A DNA stretch of 64,000 nucleotides from Aureobasidium sp. EXF-3400 (taxonomy: Eukaryota > Ascomycota > Dothideomycetes > Dothideales > Saccotheciaceae), in the NCBI GenBank assembly GCA_024195585.1, contig SWBL01000013.1:124001-188000 (forward strand). The letters are read 5' to 3'. This document shows positions 21,471 through 32,599 of the stretch, piece by piece. The number at the start of each line of letters is the position of its first letter. Within the stretch, counting starts at the first letter, position 1. Below the pieces are notes generated by a model. It was not told where the DNA came from. It worked only from the letters and a program-made list of their open reading frames with translations, and ran no database searches. The position numbers were made by a program, and so were the translations under genes.

Positions 21471-22760
21471 ATGTTCTCACGACCAGCAGCGAATGCCCTA
21501 CGAGGCACCTTGAATTTACGGACAGGTAGCAGACGCTGCCTCTCGTCGTTTGCGCAGGCCAGGACACGACCTCAGATTACTTTTCATGCCAGGACCTCAC
21601 ACGGATGGCAACAGTCTCGCGGCAAGGCCTCCTTCACTCGCGGTGCCAAAGAGCTCTGGGCTGCCCATCCATACCTGGTTTCCTTGGCTGCTGCTGCAAT
21701 CCTCGCAGGCTCTGCTGGCATCGCCTACGCCAACTACCTCTACAAAACCTACATCATTGCCTCGTTCCACAAGTATCCCGAGCCCGTCGCCCAGAAGCTG
21801 CGACGAGCCATCTGGTACACAAACCAGGATCTCGACCCCAAGAATGCTCTCAAATACTACAAGCAAGCCCTCGAGATTGCCAATGAGATCGGCATGGATC
21901 CTTTCTCTGAGGAGATCATTGGCGTCAAGATCCAAGTCTCGGCCTTGATGGAGAAAATTGAGAACTACCCAAAGGCCATTCAGGTCCTCGAGATCCTCAG
22001 GAATGACTGTCTAGCTTGGGAGGACAAGTTTGGTCAGCAAGAAGATCACAAGGAGAAGCGCACTCGCATCATGAAGGTGCTCGTCGCAATGTCCATCAAG
22101 CTCGGCGAAATGTACTCGAACCAATACGTCCAAGATGCCAAATCTGCTGAGGAGAGACTTGTTTGGGCTTTGGAAACTTCGCTTCGGGAGAAGCAACGTA
22201 GACAAGAGCCCGGTGTCTTGGAGAAAGAGGGAGAGTGGATGTCCGACAATGAGATGGGCGCCTCTATGGAGGCCCTTGCTCATACCTACGAAGAACAAAA
22301 CAAGCATTACTTGGCCACTCCTCTCTTCCTTCAAGCTCTGAACTTCAAATCCGAGAAAGATTGCCACTCAGTCATCCTGATGAACAATCTTGCCATCTCG
22401 ATTGCTCAGCAGAATCCTCCTCAAAACTCCGAGACAAAGTCTCCTTCAAGAGCTGTTCTAGTCGAGAATGCCAAACAATGGGCTCAGAAGGCTCTCGAGC
22501 TTGCTGCTGATGTCCAGCCACCAACTAGAGACGAAGAGTGTGATGTAGGCTGTGCTGTTGCACTACACAACCTTGGTTCGTCCTCGACCTAGACTCTGCC
22601 CGTACAATCTGCTAATCATCTCTTAGGCGAGTTTGCTGAAATGAACAAGGACATTGCAGAAGCCAAGAAGCGTTACAAGGAAGCTGTCAGCCTTGCTAGA
22701 GCCATCGGCTTCGAGGACGGTCTCGAGAATAGCTCAGCTGCTCTAAGACGACTATCATAG
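21471..22760 (+). CDS. Mitochondrial TPR protein, Mgr3-like
   Basis: Two exons, 21471-22575 and 22627-22760, with a 51-nt intron (412 aa). The start is the ATG at 21471, which opens a targeting peptide rich in Arg and Ser (MFSRPAANALRGTLNLRTGSRR). The in-frame upstream codons lack this character. One membrane span lies near residues 68-85 (VSLAAAAILAGSAGIAYANYL). TPR-like helical repeats follow (NALKYYKQALEIANEIG, AIQVLEILRNDC, AEAKKRYKEAVSLARAIG). This is the layout of fungal homologues of yeast Mgr3, an inner-membrane adaptor for the i-AAA protease Yme1. The TPR and mitochondrial calls are firm. The Mgr3 link rests on my memory of related fungal sequences. It shares a short promoter with the HMCES-like gene. 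Confidence 0.8.
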
Positions 22761-22934
22761 ACCACTGTTCGTTTGTGCTTTGTTCCGCTATTTTGATACC
22801 CTGTGCTGCAAGACCTTGGGAAAACAGACTATGATACATATACTTCAAGTCGTCCTGTCGAATGTCATCCACTCATCTGAACAGCGAGTTCTGTTCACTT
22901 CCTGCGTTACCTCCCACCTTATCGCGCTCGTTGC

Positions 22935-24013
22935 CTAAAGCTTCGCATACACGGGCTTCGTCTTCTTTATGCCTGCTGTCAATGAGTCGGTCACATCTGC
23001 GGTATTACAATACGCTGCATTCCAGACCGATACGTATTTCAGGCCTAAAAGAACGAGTGGTCAGTACGTGAAACAACAATAGACCATGTAGAGACTCACC
23101 ATCTTGCACCGAGTGATCTCTGGAGTAGTTCAAGACCTCTTTGGTGCCCATGACAGCTACTGGACTCTTGCTGGCGATCAGCTTTGCTTTCTCGACTGCT
23201 TTGGCCAAAGCCTCGGCCTTGGTGTCGTACACAGCAGACACGATGCCGACTGTCAGAGCCTCCTGTGCGGTGAACAGCCTAGCTGTCAGAGCAACATCCT
23301 TGATGAACGTCATTGGGACGTTGGCTTTGGGCAGACGGGAAAGAGTGCCGATGTCTGCTGCAAGTCCAATATCCACCTCCTTGACTGCGAACTTGGTGGT
23401 AGAAGCGCAGATGCGGATATCGGCGCAAAGGGTCATGTCTAATGCCAGGCCGAAAGAGACTCCGTGTAATACAGCTATCACGGCTATTCAACCACAGTCA
23501 GAATCGAATTCGAGCGTTCTGGACAGTATATGATAAACTCACGCTTCTCGCATTTCTCAATCTGACTGATGTTGACTTGGAATTCATCGATATGGTGGCG
23601 AATTCGTTGTGCCACTCTTGCAGGATCGAGTCCGTTGTTTCCAGACAAGGATCCTGATTCTGCTGCTGCTTGGACATCGAGACCTGATGAGAATGCTTTG
23701 TCTCCTGCACCAGTCAAGACCACGCAGCGGACATCCTGGTCGTGAGATAGACGTTCGAAGATCTGCCCCATGTTCTTCCACATGCTAGTCTATCGTTAGT
23801 CTCAGGGCTATATCGGCCGTGAACATATGCAAGCTGAGTGTTGATGGCTGATATGATCAATGACTCGTGCATGTAATTGATGGCCAGAAAGGAGGTTCTT
23901 ACTTACGTGTCATTGAAGGCATTCATCTTCTGGGGCCTGTTGATCTCAACCTGCGCGACATATTCTCTAGGAAATGTGACGTTAAAGTACTCGTAGTTGT
24001 ATGTTGATGCCAT
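22935..24013 (-). CDS. Peroxisomal delta3,5-delta2,4-dienoyl-CoA isomerase
   Basis: Four exons, 23907-24013, 23543-23784, 23100-23483 and 22935-23044 (280 aa), with introns of 122, 58 and 55 nt. The second and third junctions join KC/KCEK to PVIAVLHG and VQDG to LKYVSVW. It is a crotonase-fold protein with oxyanion-hole residues AFSSGLDVQA and HGVSFGLALDMTLCADI. The motif KEVDIGLAADIGTLSRLPK carries the Glu and Asp that mark dienoyl-CoA isomerases (ECH1/Dci1) rather than plain hydratases. The C-terminus is AKL, a peroxisome-targeting PTS1 signal. The enzyme would allow beta-oxidation of fatty acids with odd-numbered double bonds in the peroxisome. Catalytic residues appear intact. Confidence 0.92.
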
Positions 24014-25318
24014 TGTCAAGGCGTTTGTGTTCAAAGGGTCAAGATAGACGGTAAAACAGAAAGAGCGAAAGAGGAAAATAAGTCAGCTTTGCGTTCAAAG
24101 GACAGTATCCCACTCGGCTTATGTATCGTTGCAACTCTCTTTGTAATTTATGGCTTCTACCAAGGCTCTTGCGTCGGTTCAGTCTTGGTGTTGGAAATCA
24201 ACTAGCAAAGGAGGAGCTTTGGGGAAGAAGGAAGCCGAGAGCCGAGGCATCGTTGCGAGCTCCGTTCATGCAACTTCCTTGTTGACATATCAAAAGTCAT
24301 GGCCTTTTATGAAGATCATAGCATACAACGGCGAGTTCTGAGTATATTCTTGCAAAGCACCTCGTTCTCCAAAATCTGAGGCGCGTGTAGCTAGCCACTG
24401 GCTCATGCTGTAGAGTAGGCGGCTAGTTTTTGTATTCAGTTCACATGCAAGACCGTTTCGGACCGCGGAACCTGGGTCGACATCTACCTCTCCAAGATGG
24501 CGTCCCACTTCCACTTCGAAGTCCAGAAAGCACATGTAAATTGGCCGAACAGACCATCACGACGAGTGCACCCGTCCGCCACTGATTGTAGACTGATACC
24601 ACTGTTCCTCCTGTGCTGCTCGATGATGGACAGCACGTCCCAAACGCTCTTTCCTTCGAGCGAGTTGCAGCAGCTTTAGAGAGACGCAGATGCAGCTGCC
24701 TCGTTGACTGGCAAAGGCCTGAAAACTGCGGCCTGACACCTGACGCACAACAGAACAACCATTTCGATACGATTCAGGACTGCACAGCCTTACGCGTCAT
24801 TGAAACTTGACACACTTCTGGAAAACACAACACCATTGAGGTTCTTGTCGGATCCGGCTGTCATTCTCCCATGTCGCATAGGAAATCCAGTCTCAATACT
24901 AGGGCTTGCATTAAGAAAGTCCTCAATGTTCAAGATCGAATCTCTGGTGGCCGCCAATGACGCTGCATGGCTTGGGTCGCGTCATCGCGGCAGACTCACG
25001 ACAAGGCATCTGATGATTTTCCCTTGAAAACAGACTCAACTAATTTGAAGAAAATAGGCATCGACATCGGACCCGTCAAGGTTGGCAGATCTCAAGGATT
25101 CGTATTATGAGAAATCCTCCATACGAGCCTCGAGATTTAAAAGGCAAGCAGATATGACCTTCTGAAATCCAGGAGCTTTTGTGCCTCTCGTCCTATCCTT
25201 GATTTATTCTGCTACAATCCCACTCTCTCTAAAAACATCTCTCCTTGACGTTCATCATCATATCTCTCGTTTCTCATTATCGACATTAACAAGTATTGAC
25301 AACAGTCTGTGCTCAAGA
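24014..25318. other. Intergenic, divergent promoters
   Basis: About 1.3 kb between the isomerase and the GMC oxidoreductase genes, which run in opposite directions. Short frames near 24290-24760 on the minus strand have no recognisable family. A TTTAAAAGG stretch about 180 bp upstream of the GMC start could be a core promoter element. Confidence 0.4.
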
Positions 25319-27900
25319 ATGCTCAGATACCACTTGGCGGCGATCACTGGGCTATTCGCGAGTCAAGCCATCGCTGGAGGACTCAATGTTCCATTGCCGG
25401 AGAACGATGTTTTCGACTATATCGTGGTCGGTGGCGGTCCAGCAGGCCTCACAGTTGCAAACCGTTTGAGCGAAAATGCCGATGTCCAGGTCTTGCTACT
25501 GGAGTCTGGAGAAGCCGATAACTATCCTGAGAGCATCATGATTCCGTACTACCAAGGCGCGGCCGGATCTGTTAACGGAAAATGTGGTGGATTCAATTGG
25601 TACGAGACATGGTGTATATGCATACGGCTAGACACATCACTGACAAAAGGCTAGGTGTGACCAAACTGTTGCACAAACCCATCTCGATGGTGGCAGCAGA
25701 ACGATACCACAGGGCAAAGGCTTGGGTGGTGGCACCCTGATCAATGCTATGCTTTGGAACCGTGGTGACCGAGAAGATTACGATACTTGGAGCCAGCTTG
25801 GAAACGACGGCTGGGACTATAACTCGCTTCTAGAGTTCTTCCAGAGAGTAAGTGCAACATTGCCCTCATTGAGTTTCAGCTTCTGACAATCAACAGAGTG
25901 AAACCTTCAACCAGCAGCCTTCGAGCCAGGTCGCAACAACCTATGGTCAGGGCTATGATGCTTCTCAGCATGGTGAGGTCGGTCCTCAGAATGTTTCGTT
26001 CCCTACCTTCCAATATCCGGCCAGCCAACAGTTCTTTGCTGCATTGAATCGCATGGGGGTACCGACACAACCTGACCCTGCTGCACCCACCGAAAAGGGA
26101 GCTATGTACCTACCTCAAGGCATTTCTCAGCTGAATCAGTCTCGTGCAGACGCACGTCGAGCCCGGTGGGATCCTGTCGCAGGTCGTGAGAATTTCTACG
26201 TCTCCACTGGTCAACACGTTCGCCGAATTTTGTTCGATGGCGGCTGCGCTGCTTCTGAAGAAAATGCTGCCCGAGCTGTGGGAGTCGAGGTTTCAGCTGG
26301 ACGTGATGGGAGGGTATGGACGGCTGTAGCCGCTCGTGAAGTTATTCTTGCTGCCGGCGCTATTCGTACTCCTCAGCTCTTGGAACTGTCTGGTATCGGT
26401 GACAAGAACGTCCTTGCGAAAGCTGGAGTCCAAAATCGCATAAACTTGCCCGGCGTGGGAAACAACTTACAGGACCACATGCTTATGCATATGACACAAG
26501 GCTTCAACAATCAAAGCTACGTATACCCGAACATCATGCAAAACAAAACTATCAATGATTGGGCAAGGTCAGTGTACTACCAGAATCGCACCGGACCTTA
26601 CACATTTGGGCCTCCAGATGGCAATGGCTTCTTTTCGCTCCCTCAGATCTCGGGCCGTGCACAGGAGATTGCTCAAAACGCCTCTTCGTTCTCTGATGAA
26701 GAATACTTGGCTGAAGGGCTAGACGATAGTGTCATTCGTGGCTACACTCGTCAACGTGCTCTTCTCATCCCTGCGCTCAATAACAGCGGACGCGCAGTCA
26801 TTGAGTTCTTGCAGGACAACGCTGGTAACACTCAGATTTCCAACCAGCGCCCTCTTACACGTGGAAACGTCCACATCAACGGAACAGATCCCTTCAACTA
26901 TCCCACACTCGATTTCCGTTATGGCAGCAATCCCATTGACATGGCTGTCATGATGGATGCATTGCGTTTCAACGATGAGTTGTTCCAACAACCAGAACTG
27001 CAGATTCTTCAGCCAGTGCAGAATGACCCGCCCCATGCAGCTAGTGAGGCACAGCTACAGGAGTTCTTGAACCGCGCTTTGGGTACTGAATTCCACCCAT
27101 CATGCACTGCCGCCATGATGCCCAGAGATGATGGTGGTGTCGTTGACCCTAACTTGCTTGTCTATGGGACTCAAAACATCCGTGTGGTAGACGCCAGCAT
27201 TTTCCCAATCATTCCTGCTGCTCACCTTGAGGCTGTCATCTACGCTGTGGCTGAGAAGGCCGCAGACTTGATCAAAAAGTCGAATGAGCAGGACAGTGTT
27301 CCCTATTTGCCTCTTGATCAGACTCAGTGTACCACAGCTCCTGCAGCCAACGCTAAGCGTGCTGTGCAGATTGATCAAACTCAGACGTTGAGTTCTGCCT
27401 CAGCTTCATTTTCAGCGTGGTCATCCTCGTACTCCAGCTCAAATCCTTACTCGACCAAAAGCACCGAATCTTATAAGTGCTCATCGAGCATGCCCAGTCT
27501 CACTGAATCTTGGAGTACTGTAGACGATGGACTTATTGGTGTGGTCAATGGCTTCCCTGCCGTGGGTTACCCGAACTACAACCCATCAGGGACCAAGGGA
27601 TTCGATATCCTAGCATCTGATCGTCCAGCTTCCATTGGTCTTCCTGTTGGAGCTGCACTGAAATGGGCAGACTGTCTTATTGAGGGTCTTGTTGTTGATC
27701 CTCTGGAAGGTCTCATCAGAACTGTTGACGGCGTTGTGGAGGAAACAGGCCATGTGCTGCAAAACGCGACTGGTACTATTCTTGGAGGGGTAGGTGATGT
27801 TCTGAACCACACTGTCGAAGCTACAGTCAAAACATCAGGTCTTGCTTTTGGGATTTCGAGAGGGATTGCTGCGAGGAATGAACGACGTTTCGTTGCCTAA
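25319..27900 (+). CDS. Secreted GMC oxidoreductase with long C-terminal extension
   Basis: Three exons, 25319-25599, 25655-25847 and 25897-27900 (825 aa), with 55- and 49-nt introns. MLRYHLAAITGLFASQAIAG is a signal peptide. The FAD-binding GGGPAG is at residues 38-43 (VVGGGPAGLTVANRLSE), followed by GKGLGGGTLINAMLWNRGD and the GMC signature AGAIRTPQLLELSGIG. The active site holds a His in TEFHPSCTAAMMP and a second His in IPAAHLEAVIYAVAEKAADLI, the usual base pair of the family. These features fit AA3-type oxidases or dehydrogenases that oxidise alcohols or sugars outside the cell. After residue 615 comes an unusual tail of about 200 residues: a Ser/Tyr-rich stretch (SASASFSAWSSSYSSSN), then a Gly/Asn/Val-rich end. 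No GPI or membrane anchor is obvious. Confidence 0.9.
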
Positions 27901-27987
27901 GTGCTGATTTCAGCTCGTATCAAGACTATCAACGATGTTCCTTTGTTTCTGTTATTGAGGTGCAAGCAAACTTTGTGTAGTGTACCT
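27901..27987. other. GMC gene 3' region
   Basis: Between the GMC stop codon and the left terminal repeat of the inverted-repeat element. Presumed terminator. Nothing else recognised. Confidence 0.3.
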
Positions 27988-28208
27988 CCTCCCCGTGTGC
28001 TAAAGACGGTCACAATCTTGCAATTGACGCCTTCTCCATCCCGAGATATAAGGAGTTATAAGCTACCGAAATGCACAGTCACAACTGGAAAATGAGCTTG
28101 GCCACTGAGATAGCCTTCAATGGGGTTCTCTCTATGGAAACCACATTCTTTCTAAAAGTATTGTGTATTTCTATAGCTACATTGTGACTGTCTTTCGCAC
28201 ATGGGAGG
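27988..28208. mobile_element. MITE-like inverted-repeat element, copy A
   Basis: 221 bp bounded on the left by CCTCCCCGTGTGC (27988-28000). On the right is GCACATGGGAGG (28197-28208), an imperfect reverse complement differing by one C-to-T change and one missing base. The interior aligns for most of its length with 56896-57097 (blocks such as TTATAAGCT, CACAGTC, TGGAAAC.ACATTCTTT, AGTATTGTG). No coding capacity. A TA dinucleotide borders the left end a few bases out (27983-27984). Nonautonomous elements of this form are mobilised by a transposase elsewhere in the genome. It lies just downstream of the GMC gene and upstream of mbf1. Confidence 0.6.
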
Positions 28209-28514
28209 CTGCAGTTTTGGTTCACACAGTGACGCACAACAAATTGTGAAAGATGTTTGTTGTGAGCAGAAGCCGGCGGAAACCAATCGAAAGGTGCAAT
28301 CGAGGTGGCCCGGTCCGTGCGCCTTTGAGGGACCAGATCGATGTCATATCGCCGCCGAGAAACATCAGAGAGTTAACATCGCACAACTGCTCGGACATCT
28401 CTTCTTTGCCTCATAGAATCCAGTCCGCCTCAATCAACCACCCACACGCTCTTACCACCACACACCTCTTTCACACAACCTTCAACCACTCACAACACAC
28501 ATCCCATATCCACC
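28209..28514 (+). promoter_or_regulatory. mbf1 promoter and CA/CT-rich leader
   Basis: Between element A and the mbf1 ATG. The last 85 bp (about 28430-28514) contain almost only C, A and T on the coding strand, ending ATATCCACCATG. Such purine-poor leaders are typical of highly expressed fungal housekeeping genes. Confidence 0.5.
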
Positions 28515-29047
28515 ATGTCTGACTGGGATCAAGTTACCAAGATTGGCAGCAAAGCCCGTGGCGGCGCTGCTGGCCCTCGCGAGACCGTCATCAAGGGAAA
28601 GAGCGCCTTGAACGCTGCTCAGCGCAGCGGTGGTATCGTCGCTACTGAGAAGAAGTTCGCTACTGCCAACGTACGTCGAGTTCCTTCACTCTCCTTGTCC
28701 AACCCAGCTAACACGCGACACAGGCAGCTAGCAAGGGCATCGAAGGTCAGCACTTGACAAAGGTCGACCGCAGCGAGGACATTGTCGCAACCAAGAAGGT
28801 CCCCGATGAGGTCGCCAAGGCCCTCCAGCAGGCCCGCCAGCAGCTCAAGAACCCCAAGGGTGCCACCATGACTCAGAAGGACCTTGCCTCAAAGGCTTCC
28901 GTCGATGTCGCCTACGTCGCCGCTCTCGAGCGTCCCGGTGCCGACTGGCCAGGCATGGACTTCGTCCAGAAGATCCAGAAGGCTGCCAACGTCCGCCTTA
29001 CTGGCTCCAACATTGGCGCCCCCATGTTCGGCCCCAAGAAGAAGTAA
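28515..29047 (+). CDS. mbf1: Multiprotein-bridging factor 1
   Basis: Two exons, 28515-28670 and 28724-29047, with a 53-nt intron (159 aa). The N-terminal MBF1 domain begins MSDWDQVTKIGSKARGG and contains RSGGIVATEKKF. The C-terminal helix-turn-helix domain reads TQKDLASKASVDVAYVAALERPGADWPGMDFVQKIQK, ending at GPKKK. MBF1 bridges DNA-bound activators to TBP and acts at stalled ribosomes. Codon choice is strongly biased to C-ending codons (for example GCC, ACC, GTC), as expected for high expression. The purine-poor leader fits as well. Very secure identification. Confidence 0.97.
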
Positions 29048-30637
29048 ACGAATCAGACACAGAACGATTCTGCTTGCTTTTTACCCTTCTGTGCTGTCCG
29101 ATATAGGACACCTGCACCACAAGCTCAAAGCTTCGCGTTTGGGAAAGAGAGCATTTCATGGGCATGCAATGACATATTCTGCATCGCCTGGTCCATTTTT
29201 GTTGGTTCAATCACGAGCGGGCGTTCCATAATGACGAACAGGAATTCATGACGGTACAAGAAAAAATGGATCAAATATGATATACATCGGTTCAACTTTG
29301 GGGTTATGGTCATGGAGCACGGAAGGTTGGTCCGGTTTATCTTTTACCTTCCGACACTCGAAGAGCTTTTGCCTTCTTCCTTTCGTAGCTTCATAATGCA
29401 AAGCCGTGCAACCCAGTGTTGCTACCCAATGTTGCTACCCAAATCCGCTGTTCGCTATTCGCTCTTCAATATCCGCTATCCGGTATCCTGGTGCCATTGG
29501 CGTTGCGCTTGGTGCTCTAGACCAGCATCTGATGGCAAACGCTAGCAGCAAGTCTGCTCCCTCGTTGCCGAATGAGAGAAATGGTCGGCAAACAACTCGC
29601 ATGTGCAGATCCAATGTTATAGGTGCGAATATATCTGACTCTAAGCTAACATGCACTGATTGCCGAGTCTGCAGATTGTCTAGATGCGGCAACTTACAAT
29701 AGAGTGGAAGCCATGTTGACATGCATGGCAGTTGCTGATCATCAAACCGAGAAGAAGCTGCACTTCCCGCGTTCGGGATTTGGTCTCTGCAGCCGGAACT
29801 GCCCTGTTCCGGCACAACTGTTCCGTGACGCCCAACTTGCCAAAGAAACAGGACTCGATTCTGTTCTTGGATGGTTGGCTAGTCCTCATCGCCTCGTACT
29901 AGAAGGAGAAATATTCAGTTCGATCCTTCGACCATGACCGGCTAAGCTAGGCTGCATGGCGACAGTAGGAGAATGAGTTGATGGGAAATGATAGCTGATT
30001 CCAACATCAGTTTCTTAAAACGGATAATGGTCCCCATCTCCACTCTCCTTGTCAGTCCCGCCCCTATAGGACACACAAGTACATGCATGGAACATGGACA
30101 CAGATTGTAAAGGCATCGAGTGTCTGGGTCGGCGGCAAGAGCGCCTGGAGCATTTCCGAGTATGCCATATCCCGACCTGGACCTCTTCACATGACTGCCA
30201 TTACTTTCTTTTCTCTTGGAGCGATGCCTGCATCCATTCGACCTGATTCGCTGATCCTCAGGCATGCAGGGATGTGCTCTGCTCGACGAGGCACGAACTG
30301 AAGTCATGGCTCCTACTCAGAGTTGCCGAGATCCGGGAGATATATCGTGATTGACGCTGGAGCTTCGAGAACAAGAAAATGGTTGCTCTGCAGATCTTCT
30401 GCTCTGCCGGCGACGCATGTTGTTCTCCAGGAGCAGCGTCTGGCCTCTTGTCAGGCTCGACGTAACTCGTCGTGGACACTTCATAAATCGGTTTGTTATT
30501 CAGGAGGATTGCCACTTCTCTTGATCCCACTTTTGTTTCCTACCAGCAGACCTAAGCCGTTCGCTCTGTTTGAATTGATCGCCAGGCATTTTGATATCAA
30601 GACAAAGGTCATCGTTGAGCGGTAATCCTCTTGAGAG
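29048..30637. other. Long intergenic region
   Basis: About 1.6 kb after mbf1. It holds short frames without recognisable similarity and a small tandem repeat at 29417-29442, listed separately. Promoter of the C2H2-like gene at its right end. Confidence 0.4.
29417..29442. repeat. Tandem duplication of 13 bp
   Basis: TGTTGCTACCCAA occurs twice in direct succession (29417-29429 and 29430-29442), both copies identical. Likely a replication-slippage product in non-coding DNA. Confidence 0.75.
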
Positions 30638-31783
30638 ATGTCCTTCGAAGCCATTACTGAGCATAGAGGCCGTTCTCGTCACAGGCAGATAGCCACACTG
30701 TCTGGTCTGACATCCACAGGGAGAGTCAGAAAGGGAACAAGAGGCAAACCACATCACGGATGTATATTCTGTGGAAAGGTGACTCTAGCAACGCTTTCTT
30801 TTGGTCAAGAATCGCCGCTTACTCGATTAGGTTTACACTCGTCTAGAACACTTGAGGTAGTCCGTGTTTGCTATTTAAAACCTTCTTAGCATACTGATGG
30901 CTCAACCAGGCGGCATCAAGGCAAGCACAAGAGAGGTGCATATCCCTGTATTGCCCCTGGCTGTACATGCACTTTCCACAACCCTGCTCTGCTTGAGCGG
31001 CACAAACGTCATGAGTATGTTCGTTGTCAACGAGTTTTGTTTTGAGCTGTGCTTACTGGTGTCTGCAGTTGGGGCTTCCCTTTCGAGCTTCCTGAGCCAT
31101 ACCTTTTCCGCTGTCCATCCCGTCCCGAGCTCTCTCATCAGTCTCATGCGGCTGATGGACGCTCAACTTCGAATGCGCCAGCCACACCTTCTGACGATGG
31201 CATTCCCTCAAGCAGTCCAACATCCGCGCACGATGCCTCAAGTCCAGAAGATATCTTCAACCTTACAAGCCTCTCTCCACGATCTCAATATCTTCAAGTG
31301 CCTGGTTGGAACAATTTGCACAACGCATACAGTGGAGGACACTCACATCGACCGATGGCAAGGTCAGAAAGGAGCTCCCCAGCCGTCATGCAGAGTACCC
31401 AGAATGACCTCACATCGAGCTTCCTGTCTGATTATTCAAACCCAATCCCAGAGTATTCTACCTACTACACCTTTGACGGATACGTACCCGGTACAGACTC
31501 AGCAACAATACTGAACCCTCAAGCTGAAAATGGTCACGCAGCTCAAGTACATCAGCCTATGTTGCGCCATGCTATATCAGTCGGCGACTACACTTCGCTA
31601 CCGAACCTGGTCCAGTCCCAGTCATTCCCTCTACACTCTGGTCAGCATGTAGAGCCTCGCTATAGTGGCACTATTACTGGAATCGACTCATTATCACCAA
31701 ACGCATACTTTCATCCTACGCCTCCAGTCAGTACCGAACATGATCATAACGCTTCATATCCACTTGGACTGCTGGACCCGTGA
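30638..31783 (+). CDS. C2H2-type zinc-finger-like protein, possibly interrupted
   Basis: Proposed exons 30638-30778, 30926-31014 and 31069-31783 (314 aa). The second splice site (GA to T, GTATGT..CTGCAG) is good. The first acceptor (AAG before 30926) was chosen mainly to keep the frame open and is uncertain. A short Cys/His cluster spans the junctions: CIFCGK, then YPCIAPGCTCTFHNPALLERHKRHD, giving one plausible C2H2 finger (Cys-Cys, then His-His with tight spacing). A weaker Cys/His stretch follows (RCPSRPELSHQSH). The rest is Ser/Pro/Gln rich, like activation domains of fungal transcription factors. The frame ends at TGA 31781-31783, but the same frame then stays open and similar in composition to the next TGA at 32017. 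See the finding on a possible interruption. DNA-binding function is inferred. Confidence 0.5.
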
Positions 31784-32017
31784 TCTCAAAGCTTTAGTTC
31801 GGTTTTCGAAGGTGAAACCCACCCAACAACAGTGTCCCTGGACCAAAGTCAGGAACAAATGCCAGCCGCAGAATACCTATCTTCCTCAGAAGGCGGATTT
31901 CTACAGCCACCGTTTTCGATGGTGAGGACCAACACTTTTCGAAGCCATTCGACTGGTAACATAAATTTGCAATACTTGGCTAGATGGTCAAACGAACAGA
32001 GATGGACCAACATTTGA
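31784..32017 (+). other. In-frame coding-like extension after the TGA of the C2H2-like gene
   Basis: The 77 codons after TGA 31781-31783 stay open in the same frame (SQSFSSVFEGETHPTTVSLD onward), with Ser/Gln/Asn-rich composition like the preceding 200 codons, then stop at 32015-32017. It has no convincing start codon of its own. Confidence 0.4.
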
Positions 32018-32599
32018 CGTCTTGCTACCAAGTTGGACTTGTTTGAGGGACTACCCTGACATTAGCTTGAACAAATATCTGAAGCTGTTTGCTATATGAA
32101 CACAATCACGACTTATGAACATGATCAATACAAAGCCATTTTTCACACCTGCCACGATATCTCCAAAGAAGTCGTACCGAGACTCATATATCCTGTACAT
32201 TTCTTCTTCGATTGAGCATCCATCTAGTATAGAAACCCTCTGTAGTTCTGATCGGCAGTGAAGTAGATACGCAGAGCACCCGATGTTCCTTGTCGTGAGA
32301 TGAACGCTTAGCTATTGTACGGCAGATAGTCGTTATGCATAGGTACTGTGATGCTTGTTTGTATCCAGCGGAAAGAGCGATCGCATAGATCCGAACAGAT
32401 CCGAAACCGCTTCTACCCCACCTTCCCGATGGATGACGGAGGGGCAAACACAGAGGTGCAACCTTCTTCCGTTGATCATCACAAACAACACACATCCTTA
32501 GCAAGGGGTGGAAGTCTCTATACGTCCTTATCATCACCGGAACAGAAAGTGTGGGAAGAGTGTCTTCTATGAGACGCTCGACGAGACGACACATGATTG
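32018..32599. other. Intergenic, before the F-box gene
   Basis: About 580 bp between two genes read in the same direction. No recognised signal beyond general promoter sequence. Confidence 0.4.

Noticed and set aside
24290..24758. Minus-strand frames between the isomerase and GMC genes
   Set aside because: No family recognised; no splice pattern.
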